A stretch of 37,725 bases of DNA, taken from NCBI GenBank assembly GCA_013336225.1, contig JAAXUC010000010.1:1-37725 (forward strand). The letters are read 5' to 3'. The translations under genes were made by a program, and so were the position numbers. The DNA comes from Candidatus Moraniibacteriota bacterium (lineage in GTDB: Bacteria; Patescibacteriota; Minisyncoccia; Moranbacterales; GWC2-37-73). The stretch's first letter is position 1. The number at the start of each line of letters is the position of its first letter. Below, piece by piece: positions 29,809-36,692 of this stretch. The notes beneath the pieces were generated by a model. That model made no database searches. It had not been told where the DNA came from and was given only the letters and a program-made list of their open reading frames with translations.

Positions 29809-29857
29809 GAAGAACTCAGGTTTTTAATCCTAAGCACCACCCGTATTTTGATTTTTG

Positions 29858-29945
29858 TTTTATTATCAAGCGAAGCGAGTGAAAAGAAGATTCATCTTCT
29901 TTTCCGAGCGAGCGCAGATACCAAAAGGTGGAAAACCTTTTATGC
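29858..29945 (-). repeat. Hairpin repeat, diverged partial copy C
   Basis: On the minus strand CCTTTTGGTAT, CTCGGAAA, a hairpin, TTTCACTCG and GATAATAAA follow in the same order and spacing as in copies A and B. The hairpin arms differ (AAAAGAAGAT-GA-ATCTTCTTTT) yet still pair perfectly. As in copies A and B, the GATAATAAA end points at the next start codon. Confidence 0.7.
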
Positions 29946-30038
29946 TAAAATTATACACCATGTTTGAAATATCTGCAATGTTTTTTTATCCAAAATTGTG
30001 TGGTATATTGATAAGATAAATTGTCATTATATTATCTT

Positions 30039-30347
30039 ATGTCTATGGAGAAATTATTGTTAGAGCATTTATGGATTGTCATTGTAGTATTGGTGCTGAC
30101 TGTGCCTTTCAAAGCTGCGGCTCTTTGGCGGGCGGCGCGGCGCGGACATGTGGGGTGGTTTTTGTCATTGATGGTTTTAAATACACTTGCAATTTTGGAT
30201 ATCATCTACATCTTCATTTTCAGTGGTGAGGAAGTTGGCAAAAAAAACGAGCAAAATGACCAGCAACAAGATGAATTCAAACGAGAGCCACAAGATCGTC
30301 AACATAAATTCTCCTCGAGCTCAAAAAGCCGAACAACAATATTATAA
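30039..30347 (+). CDS. DUF5652-like small membrane protein
   Basis: A 102-aa protein with two spans: HLWIVIVVLVLTVPFKAAALWRAAR and GWFLSLMVLNTLAILDIIYIFIF, the arrangement (ALWxAA...WF...NTLxILxIxYxF) I associate with DUF5652, frequent in Parcubacteria. The tail is hydrophilic (Gln/Glu/Lys/Ser). ATG 30039 or 30045 is the likely start. The stop TAA abuts the ATG of tsaC, so the two genes are probably co-translated. Confidence 0.7.
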   Translation: MSMEKLLLEHLWIVIVVLVLTVPFKAAALWRAARRGHVGWFLSLMVLNTLAILDIIYIFIFSGEEVGKKNEQNDQQQDEFKREPQDRQHKFSSSSKSRTTIL

Positions 30348-30959
30348 ATGCGGATGAAAAAAGAAGATTGGAATCAAATTCAAAAAACCATCGCGCCAAT
30401 TTTGAAATTGGGCGGAGTTGGCATTGTTCCAACTGACACGCTCTATGGAATTGTTGGCAGTGCGCTCGACAAAAAAACAGTGGAGCGAATTTATGAACTT
30501 CGAAAAAGAGAATTGGGAAAGCCGATGATCATTTTGATTTCATCTTTGAATGATCTCAAGAAATTCGGCGTTGTTTGCAGTGCTGCGCAAAAAAATGTTT
30601 TGAAAAAGCTTTGGCCAGGCAAGGTGAGTGTGGTTTTTGGCTGCAAGCTCAAGAAATGGGAATATCTTCACCGCGGGAAAAACAGCTTGGCTTTTCGCCT
30701 GCCTGCTGATGAAGAGCTCGTGAGTCTTTTGAAAAAAGTTGGACCACTGGTGGCGCCAAGTGCCAATTTGGCAGGTAAAAATCCGGCTACAACATATTTG
30801 GAGGCCAAGAAATATTTTGGCGAAGAAGTGGATTTCTATGTTGATTGGGGAAAATTGAAATCCAAACCTTCAACCATTGCTGAGATTGGCAATGATGGCG
30901 AGCTGAAAGTTTTGCGCGAAGGCGCAGTGAAAATTGCCAAAACACTGATTATGGCTTAA
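30348..30959 (+). CDS. tsaC: L-threonylcarbamoyladenylate synthase (TsaC/Sua5/YrdC)
   Basis: A 203-aa cytoplasmic enzyme that makes threonylcarbamoyl-AMP from Thr, bicarbonate and ATP, the first step of t6A37 modification of ANN-decoding tRNAs. Family signatures are IVPTDTLYGIVGSALD, the KRELGKPMIILISS segment, LWPGKVSVVF, LAFRLPADEELVSLL, PLVAPSANLAGKNPATT and PSTIAEIG. Only the YrdC domain is present (no Sua5 C-terminal domain), which matches the short TsaC type. The start directly follows the stop of the preceding gene; a second ATG at 30354 is possible. Confidence 0.93.
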   Translation: MRMKKEDWNQIQKTIAPILKLGGVGIVPTDTLYGIVGSALDKKTVERIYELRKRELGKPMIILISSLNDLKKFGVVCSAAQKNVLKKLWPGKVSVVFGCKLKKWEYLHRGKNSLAFRLPADEELVSLLKKVGPLVAPSANLAGKNPATTYLEAKKYFGEEVDFYVDWGKLKSKPSTIAEIGNDGELKVLREGAVKIAKTLIMA

Positions 30960-31014
30960 GATAAGGGGTATTAAGATTTGTCACTTATGTTTGGTGGCTA
31001 TTTGTTTAATTATA

Positions 31015-31137
31015 TAAAATTTCGAAGTCTGAATTTCGAATTTCGAATCAAATCTGAATGACTGAATGTTTGAAATATTAAAACATTGGAAATTCATTCA
31101 AGATTCAAAATTAAAAATTCAAAATTTCATAACAATT
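31015..31137. repeat. TTCGAA/TTCAAA word-rich leader before lysS
   Basis: The stretch is made of overlapping near-repeats of AATTTCGAA, GAATTTCG, TTCAAAATT and AATTCAAAATTTC. No terminator or clear promoter is visible in it. It resembles the other AT-rich word repeats in the window in style, not in sequence. Confidence 0.5.
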
Positions 31138-32592
31138 ATGGTACGCGAAGATATTTTACAGACCAAATTGGAAAAACTTGAGAAAATCAGAGAGTTTGGC
31201 ATGGATCCATATCCGGAAAAATCAGAGCGCGAAATGAAAAATTCCGAGGCTTTGGAAAAGTTCGCTGAATTGGGAGATAAGAAAATCACCTTGGTTGGAC
31301 GTGTGCGTTCAATGCGGCCAATGGGTGGCAGTGCTTTTGCCAACATTGAAGATGAATCAGGCAAGATGCAACTTTTTCTGAATAAGGGAAACATGGCTGA
31401 GGAATTGTTCAAACTTTTCACGAAGAATGTTGAGTTGGGAGATTTTGTGCAAGTGACTGGAGAATTGTTTGTGACCAAGACCGAAGAAAAATCTCTGAAA
31501 GTTGTTGATTGGAAAATGCTTTCCAAAAACATTCGTCCAATTCCAACGGAGCATTTTGGAATCAAAGATGAAGAGGAACTTTTAAGAAAAAGATATTTGG
31601 ATTTGATGACCAATCCTGAAACGCGCGATCTTTTCCGCAAGAAAAACATCTTCTGGCAAACTGTGCGAATGTTTTTGGCTAAGGATGGATTTTTGGAGGT
31701 GCAAAACCCAGTGTTTGAGCACACTCCAGGAGGAGCTGATGCTGAGCCATTTGTCACGCATCACAATGCACTTGATCAAGATTTCTACATGCGAATTTCT
31801 TTGGAGCTGGCCTTGAAAAGATTGTTGGTGGGCGGCTATGAAAAAGTTTTTGAAATAGGACGTGTTTTTCGCAATGAGGGAATTGATCGTCATCATTTGC
31901 AAGAATTTGATCACATGGAATTTTATGCAGCATATTGGGATTTGCAAAAGGGAATTGAATTTTCTGAAAATATGTACAAAGAAATTGTGAAGAATGTGAC
32001 TGGCGGAATGACCACTGAATATGAAGGCGCAACAATTGATTGGTCACAAAAATTTCCAATCGTGGATTATTTTGATGCTTTCAAAAAGGAAACTGGCATT
32101 GATTTGTCTGGCGAAGTGAGTGTGGCTGATTTAATGAAAAAAGCGGATGAACTCGGAATCAAATATGAAAAAACTTATGGCAAAGGGCGCATGATCGACA
32201 CGGTGTATAAAAAAACAGTGAGACTTAAAATGATTCAGCCATGTTTCTTGGTTGGTCATCCAATTGAGGTTTCACCTTTGGCTAAAAAAGATCCCACCAA
32301 TCCCGCCAAGGTTTTGCGCTTTCAGCTTGTAGCTGGCACAGCAGAGCTTTGCAATGCTTTTGCTGAGCTCAATGATCCAATTGATCAGAAAGCTCGCTTT
32401 GAAGATCAGATGAAGCTGCGTGAAGCTGGCGACGCCGAAGCACAAATGATTGACGAAGACTTCTTGGAAGCTCTTGAATATGGCATGCCAAACGCCTTTG
32501 GCTTCGGAATGAGTGAACGCTTCTTTGCCTTCTTGATGAACAAATCAGTCCGCGAATGTGTGATTTTCCCAGGGATGAAATCTAAAGAATAG
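31138..32592 (+). CDS. lysS: Lysyl-tRNA synthetase, class II
   Basis: A 484-aa enzyme that charges tRNA-Lys. The N-terminal OB-fold anticodon-binding domain (KITLVGRVRSMRPMGGSAFANIEDESGKMQLFLN) is followed by the class II core: motif 1 region (FLEVQNPVFEHTPGGADAEPF), motif 2 (EIGRVFRNEGIDRHHLQEFDHMEFY) and motif 3 near the end. Motif 3 reads GFGMSERFFAFLM, with Ser-Glu-Arg where GIDR is usual; the key Arg is kept. The start at 31138 (MVREDILQTKLEKLEKIREFGMDPYP) is chosen over a longer in-frame upstream extension because the extension is encoded by the TTCAAA word repeat. Translation signals are weak. Confidence 0.94.
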   Translation: MVREDILQTKLEKLEKIREFGMDPYPEKSEREMKNSEALEKFAELGDKKITLVGRVRSMRPMGGSAFANIEDESGKMQLFLNKGNMAEELFKLFTKNVELGDFVQVTGELFVTKTEEKSLKVVDWKMLSKNIRPIPTEHFGIKDEEELLRKRYLDLMTNPETRDLFRKKNIFWQTVRMFLAKDGFLEVQNPVFEHTPGGADAEPFVTHHNALDQDFYMRISLELALKRLLVGGYEKVFEIGRVFRNEGIDRHHLQEFDHMEFYAAYWDLQKGIEFSENMYKEIVKNVTGGMTTEYEGATIDWSQKFPIVDYFDAFKKETGIDLSGEVSVADLMKKADELGIKYEKTYGKGRMIDTVYKKTVRLKMIQPCFLVGHPIEVSPLAKKDPTNPAKVLRFQLVAGTAELCNAFAELNDPIDQKARFEDQMKLREAGDAEAQMIDEDFLEALEYGMPNAFGFGMSERFFAFLMNKSVRECVIFPGMKSKE

Positions 32593-32623
32593 GAAAGTTT
32601 ATAAGGTTTATAAAATAAAAGCT

Positions 32624-32977
32624 ATGGGCATTGTAGTTGAATTTAATCCGGACTTGGCACTGCGTGACATTTCTGAATTCAAAGCTGGAAGAAGAAAAAT
32701 ACAAGAGTGTATTCCTGAGAATCTTGAAGAAGGTGGAATTTATGATTTTTTAAAAAAAGACCAAAGAAATTATTGGCTTTTTGGAGAAATTCCACTTATT
32801 GAAACAAGAGGAAATTCAATTCTTTCGAGACCAAAGGCAAGTATTATTATTCTGGAAGCCACTCACTTTTTGGAAAATGGGGAGATGTATACAAAAGGAA
32901 AATATAAAGTAATTAAAGTCTTGGGGGAGGATATTTATTTTGAATATCTTGATCCAATCAGGAAAAGAGATTTTTAA
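32624..32977 (+). CDS. Hypothetical protein, paralogue 1 (MGIVVEFNPDLALRDI family)
   Basis: A 117-aa protein of unknown function. It begins MGIVVEFNPDLALRDISEF, then KAGRRKIQECIPENLEEG, IYDFLKKDQRNYWLFGEIPLIET, and ASIIILEATHFLENGEMYTKGKYKVIKV. It is about 60% identical by eye to the gene at 34221, with the same length and near-perfect identity in the first 25 residues. The predicted fold is mostly beta with one basic helix. No signal peptide. It ends four bases before the PIG-V gene. Confidence 0.75.
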   Translation: MGIVVEFNPDLALRDISEFKAGRRKIQECIPENLEEGGIYDFLKKDQRNYWLFGEIPLIETRGNSILSRPKASIIILEATHFLENGEMYTKGKYKVIKVLGEDIYFEYLDPIRKRDF

Positions 32978-32981
32978 AAAT

Positions 32982-34094
32982 ATGAAAAGAATATTACTCA
33001 TCGTTTTGACTTGGTTGTTCATTGTTAATCTGTTTGGTTTTGTGGCGCTGAATCGTTTCAATCTGACACCCGACACGTCTTACACTTGGATCATGCCGGA
33101 AAGTTTCCCAGTAGCCAAGGATTCGGGACTGGTCGATATGCACAATCGCTGGGACACTTTTTGGTATCTGGACATCGTCAATAATGGATATCATCTAAAT
33201 TCCAACAACACTTTGGCCAACGTGGTTTTCTTTCCGCTCTATCCAACCTTGATAAAAATTCTTGGCACAATTTTGCTGGGCAATTTCGTGTTAGCTGGCT
33301 GGATTTTGAGCATGACATTCTTGATGCTGTCTTGCGCATATTTCTATAAATTCGTGAAGGAGTTTCATCCCGATGTTGATCCAGAATTGCCGATTTTGCT
33401 GATGCTGATTTTCCCAACTGCCTTTTTCTTTAATGTTGTGTATACTGAATCAATTTTTCTTTTTCTGACCATTGCGACTTTCTATTATGCATTTCGCAAA
33501 AATTTTTATTTGGCAGGTTTGCTGGCCTTTTTGGGAGCGCTGGCGCACAGCAATGGAGTTTTTTTGGCCCTGCCAATTCTCTGGAAGATTGTTGAGCTTA
33601 GAGGCTTTCAAAATATGTTGGCTCTAAAGATGTGGAAACATTTAACTCCGGTTTTCTTTGCTCCAATCGGTTCGTTTTTATTTCTCGGATATGATTGGTG
33701 GAAATTTGGCGATCCCATGTTGTTTTTCAAGATCCAAAGTGCTTGGGGGAGATCGTTCACAATCAACTGGGAGCATTTTTCTTTTTTCTCACATCCTTCC
33801 ATTGCCAACATGAGCATTGATATTTTCTTGGCCGTCTTCATTATCTCGGCCGTCGTGGTGGTGTATCGAAAACTTTCGCCACTCTATGCAATTTTCATGT
33901 CGACGACATTGATTGCAGCTTTCACCTCTGGAACTTTGATGAGCGTTGGACGCTACAGCTTGGTGATGTTTCCACTTTTCATTTTGCTGGCCAAGATTAA
34001 AAACAAACTTGTTTTGCAGGCTTGGATTTTGCTTTCAACTTTGTTTTTTGCGCTCGACATCATTTTGTGGGTCAATAATTATTGGGCAGGCTAG
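32982..34094 (+). CDS. PIG-V-like mannosyltransferase, multi-pass membrane protein
   Basis: A 370-aa integral membrane glycosyltransferase of the GT-C kind. The first span (RILLIVLTWLFIVNLFGFVAL) is followed by an outer loop with HNRWDTFWYLDIVNNGYHL and FFPLYPTLIKIL, the WDxxWYxxIxxxGY plus FFPLYP signature of PIG-V-type enzymes; the acidic WD is the expected catalytic residue. About eight further spans follow. The family transfers mannose from a polyprenyl-phosphate donor to a lipid- or protein-linked acceptor outside the membrane. ATG 32982 is preferred to an earlier in-frame start overlapping the upstream gene. It is sandwiched between two paralogous small genes. Confidence 0.88.
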   Translation: MKRILLIVLTWLFIVNLFGFVALNRFNLTPDTSYTWIMPESFPVAKDSGLVDMHNRWDTFWYLDIVNNGYHLNSNNTLANVVFFPLYPTLIKILGTILLGNFVLAGWILSMTFLMLSCAYFYKFVKEFHPDVDPELPILLMLIFPTAFFFNVVYTESIFLFLTIATFYYAFRKNFYLAGLLAFLGALAHSNGVFLALPILWKIVELRGFQNMLALKMWKHLTPVFFAPIGSFLFLGYDWWKFGDPMLFFKIQSAWGRSFTINWEHFSFFSHPSIANMSIDIFLAVFIISAVVVVYRKLSPLYAIFMSTTLIAAFTSGTLMSVGRYSLVMFPLFILLAKIKNKLVLQAWILLSTLFFALDIILWVNNYWAG

Positions 34095-34097
34095 GGC

Positions 34098-34212
34098 AGC
34101 TTTCTAGGCATTAGCTTTTAGCTTCCTAGGAAAATGCAAAAATAAAAAATAATAAACTTTAGACATTAACTTTTAACTCTTTTAAAAAGCTAAAAAGCTA
34201 ATGCCTAATAAG
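34098..34212. repeat. Inverted AGCTAATGCC word repeat
   Basis: The left arm at 34098-34124 is the reverse complement of the right arm at about 34185-34212 apart from one indel and two mismatches. The core AGCTAATGCCTA also occurs upstream of rplL (7675-7711). The arms could form a long hairpin after the PIG-V gene. Confidence 0.65.
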
Positions 34213-34220
34213 CTAATTCT

Positions 34221-34571
34221 ATGGGTATTGCAGTTGAATTTAATCCCGATTTGGCACTGCGTGACATTTCAGAATTCAAAGCTGGAAGAAGAAAAGTTGA
34301 AGAATGTATTCCAGAGAAATTGGAAGTTGGAAAAGTGTATGATTTTTTCAAAAAAGAACAAAGAATTTATTATTTGCTCGGCGAAGTTTCCTTGATTGAA
34401 ACCACCACGACTGGTGGAAGTTTTTCCAAGGCGCGAGCCAATGTGAACATTTTGGAAGTGACGCATTTTCTTGAAGATGGCATTGTTTGCACCAAGGGAA
34501 AATATCAAGTGGTTGAAATTTGTGAAGTTGATCAAGACGCTGCTTTTGAAAAATGCAGCATGGCTAAATAG
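34221..34571 (+). CDS. Hypothetical protein, paralogue 2 (MGIAVEFNPDLALRDI family)
   Basis: A 116-aa paralogue of the gene at 32624, with the same start MGIAVEFNPDLALRDISEF and KAGRRKVEECIPEKLEVG, VYDFFKKEQRIYYLLGEVSLIET, VNILEVTHFLEDGIVCTKGKYQVVEI. It diverges only in the last 15 residues. Function unknown. It is followed after two bases by the cytidylyltransferase gene, suggesting co-transcription. Upstream lies the inverted AGCTAATGCC repeat. Confidence 0.75.
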   Translation: MGIAVEFNPDLALRDISEFKAGRRKVEECIPEKLEVGKVYDFFKKEQRIYYLLGEVSLIETTTTGGSFSKARANVNILEVTHFLEDGIVCTKGKYQVVEICEVDQDAAFEKCSMAK

Positions 34572-34573
34572 AT

Positions 34574-34984
34574 ATGAAAAAGGTTTTGGTGTTTGGGACA
34601 TTTGATATTTTTCATGAAGGTCATTGGGACTTTTTGAAACAAGCCAGAAAGCATGGCGAGTTTTTGCGTGTGGTGGTGGCGAGAAATGTCACGGTGCTGA
34701 ATGTTAAAGGACGATTGCCTAGATATTCTGAAGGTGAGCGGGTAACAGCAATCAAGAAAAGTGAATTGGCTGATGAGGTTGTTTTGGGAAGCTTGAATGA
34801 TCGATATGAAGTGGTGAGGGAATACAAACCAGATGTGATTTGTTTGGGCTATGATCAAAAACAATCTGTGGCGGAGCTGCGCAGGAAGCTGAATGAATCA
34901 GGAATGGAAAGAACGAGAATTGTAAAGCTGAAAGCATATCAACCCGAGAAATACAAATCATCTTTGCTTCGAGATGCTGCATAA
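34574..34984 (+). CDS. Cytidylyltransferase-like nucleotidyltransferase (TagD/RibL type)
   Basis: A 136-aa enzyme of the HxGH nucleotidyltransferase fold. VLVFGTFDIFHEGHWDFLKQAR carries the HEGH motif, and GYDQ and YQPEKYKSS stand where the second nucleotide-binding segment (ISTT-like in TagD) is expected. The length and pattern fit glycerol-3-phosphate cytidylyltransferase or the archaeal-type FAD synthase RibL; the two are not separable by eye. The substrate could be glycerol phosphate (surface polymer) or FMN. The preceding PIG-V gene makes surface glycan synthesis a reasonable context. Confidence 0.85.
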   Translation: MKKVLVFGTFDIFHEGHWDFLKQARKHGEFLRVVVARNVTVLNVKGRLPRYSEGERVTAIKKSELADEVVLGSLNDRYEVVREYKPDVICLGYDQKQSVAELRRKLNESGMERTRIVKLKAYQPEKYKSSLLRDAA

Positions 34985-35028
34985 CATGAACTTGAAATAT
35001 TTTTTTCACAGGCGTGTAATAATTAGCA

Positions 35029-35168
35029 TGGTCCGTAGCTCAGAGGTAGAGCGACTATCGGGGTGATGCGGAAAGGCTTTGGTTGATAATCCTTTGAAAG
35101 GAGTTTCGTCAATCATTACTCTCTCTGTCTGATAGCATGGCACGCTAGTTCGAATCTAGCCGGACCGT
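35029..35168 (+). tRNA. tRNA-like gene with an oversized anticodon side (unassigned)
   Basis: The outer parts are a good tRNA: acceptor TGGTCCG (35029-35035) with CGGACCG (35161-35167), T8 A9, D arm GCTC-AGAGGTA-GAGC (35038-35052), T arm GCTAG-TTCGAAT-CTAGC (35144-35160). Instead of a 17-nt anticodon arm plus a variable loop of about 5 nt, there are about 90 nt between the D and T arms. These fold: CTATCGGG (35055-35062) with TCTGATAG (35128-35135); GTGATG (35064-35069) with CATTAC; GGTTGA (35081-35086) with TCAATC; TCCTT-TGA-AAGGA. No anticodon with T33 and a paired 5-bp stem can be assigned. It could be an intron-containing or damaged tRNA, or a tRNA-like regulatory RNA. CCA is not encoded. 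A terminator follows directly. Confidence 0.55.
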
Positions 35169-35173
35169 CAAGT

Positions 35174-35201
35174 AAAAAACATTTCAGTAGAAATGTTTTT
35201 T
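35174..35201. terminator. Bidirectional terminator
   Basis: AAAAAACATTTC-AGTA-GAAATGTTTTTT, six bases after the tRNA-like gene and upstream of the convergent HD-domain gene's stop. Confidence 0.9.
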
Positions 35202-35223
35202 GTATTTCCGGCTATATTTAGGT

Positions 35224-36549
35224 TTAGGCTGCAAGATGCCCATCTTTCTTTTCATCTGGCAAGTTGTCAGAAAGAAATTCGTCAATAAATAGAATTTCTT
35301 CATGGCTTTTTTGCAAAAAAGCATGATGTTGAAATTTGGATTGCATGTTGCGAATTTCATCTAAATATTTGGGATGTTGCAAACCTATGATTTTGATTTC
35401 ATCGTCAACCCATTCGGCGGTTAGCGCTGGATCAATTTTTCCAATTTTTGCATCATCAATGAGGAATGTCATGATGCGCAATATTGGTTGTTTGCTGTGA
35501 TAGGAGCGATTTTCATTGAGCGCATGTTGAACATCGGCAAGATGAATTATGCTCGAAGCAATTTCCGTGCTTATGTGCAGCGTTGACAATGCGACTGGCT
35601 TTTCTCCTAGTTTTTCGCTTTTATGCTTGTAATTGTGGTGATTTCCTGCAAGAAAAGCTTCCAGCGCATAGCCAAGTTTCTTGAGGATTTCTTCAGAAAA
35701 ACCTTCATGTGTTTGCATGATTTCACCTAATGATTTTTCAGGATCAAAATTTTGTTTTTTTAGTGATTCTATTTGTTCGGGGGATAGAATTATTTTTATG
35801 GGAAAATATTTTTCAGGTCGCAGCTTGTTGGTAGAAAAAAATTCCAACATCTTGTCTGAATCTTCTCTGATGCTATCTGGCACGATTATTTTGTTTTCAA
35901 CCAAAATTTCATCTTTCTCATCTTGATCATCAATCATCATGAAACAATTGATCCAATCTTTGTCTGTTGCCTTGTTGTTAAAGATGAAGCTTGGAATGCC
36001 AAGTTTCCCAATATCATGAAAAAGACAGGCGCGATATAATTGTTCCAGCTGAACACCTTCGTGCGCAAGTTCACCTCCAAGCTTGATCAATCTTTTCTCT
36101 ATTTTATTCTTGGCGATAAGATATGTTCCAATGGAATGTTCAAAAGTTTTTTTGTCGCAAAGTTCAACGGCAGCCAACACTTTCCAATCTTTTTCAGTGA
36201 GAAATGTTGCTGTGGACAGTTCTGTTTCATATGCCTGTTTGATTCTCGCAATTTCATTTTCAAAAACTGGGCTCGCAGTTTCATTTCCAAGAAATTCTGT
36301 GATTGCTTCCAAATTTCCAGACTTGAAAACAGCTAGCTCCTTTTTCTTTTCAAAAGTTTGTCTTATTTTTGAGTTTTCTCGAACAAGAAGATTTTGTCCA
36401 AAGTTGATCACATGTTGTTTGTCAAACGGACGCGATTGTTGTGGGAAATGTTTTTCTTCTTGTTTGGTCTCAATAGAGCAGTCTTCACTCGAGTGAATTT
36501 CTTTTGGAATGATGTGATTATTGAGATGTCTTTCGAAATTTAGTGGCAT
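35224..36549 (-). CDS. HD-domain protein (phosphohydrolase-like)
   Basis: A 441-aa cytoplasmic protein. The central region has YRACLFHDIGKLGIPSFIFNN, the His-Asp metal pair of HD superfamily phosphohydrolases, and downstream QTHEGFSEEILKKLGY, FLAGNHHNYKHK and IIHLADVQHALNENRSYH, in the order found in HD-GYP-like domains (although the GYP triplet itself is not seen). The first 130 residues are charged and probably helical, without a recognised sensor domain. The expected chemistry is metal-dependent hydrolysis of a phosphoester or nucleotide, and the substrate is unknown. The gene stands alone between two terminators and promoters facing other ways. Confidence 0.85.
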   Translation of the reverse strand: MPLNFERHLNNHIIPKEIHSSEDCSIETKQEEKHFPQQSRPFDKQHVINFGQNLLVRENSKIRQTFEKKKELAVFKSGNLEAITEFLGNETASPVFENEIARIKQAYETELSTATFLTEKDWKVLAAVELCDKKTFEHSIGTYLIAKNKIEKRLIKLGGELAHEGVQLEQLYRACLFHDIGKLGIPSFIFNNKATDKDWINCFMMIDDQDEKDEILVENKIIVPDSIREDSDKMLEFFSTNKLRPEKYFPIKIILSPEQIESLKKQNFDPEKSLGEIMQTHEGFSEEILKKLGYALEAFLAGNHHNYKHKSEKLGEKPVALSTLHISTEIASSIIHLADVQHALNENRSYHSKQPILRIMTFLIDDAKIGKIDPALTAEWVDDEIKIIGLQHPKYLDEIRNMQSKFQHHAFLQKSHEEILFIDEFLSDNLPDEKKDGHLAA

Positions 36550-36630
36550 GTTTTTATTTTTGTTGAACCTGCTTCTTAAAGTATTTTCATCCTATATATT
36601 ATACCTCAAAAATGTTTAAATTTCTAATTC

Positions 36631-36659
36631 TTGCAAAAAGGCCAAAAATAGGCTAAAAT
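36631..36659 (+). promoter_or_regulatory. Promoter of serS
   Basis: TTGCAA (36631-36636), 17 bases, TAAAAT (36654-36659); the start would be near 36666, giving a short leader to the ATG at 36693. Confidence 0.7.
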
Positions 36660-36692
36660 TAAGCTATTAAAAAAGTTTTAACAAAGAAAAAT

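Noticed and set aside
31066-31137. 24-residue N-terminal extension of lysyl-tRNA synthetase
   Set aside because: It is encoded by the TTCAAA word repeat and is absent from the family; the ATG at 31138 gives the normal start.
35029-35168. Group I intron in a tRNA anticodon loop
   Set aside because: The insert is about 70 nt, far below the size needed for a group I core, and no P7/P3-type core was seen.
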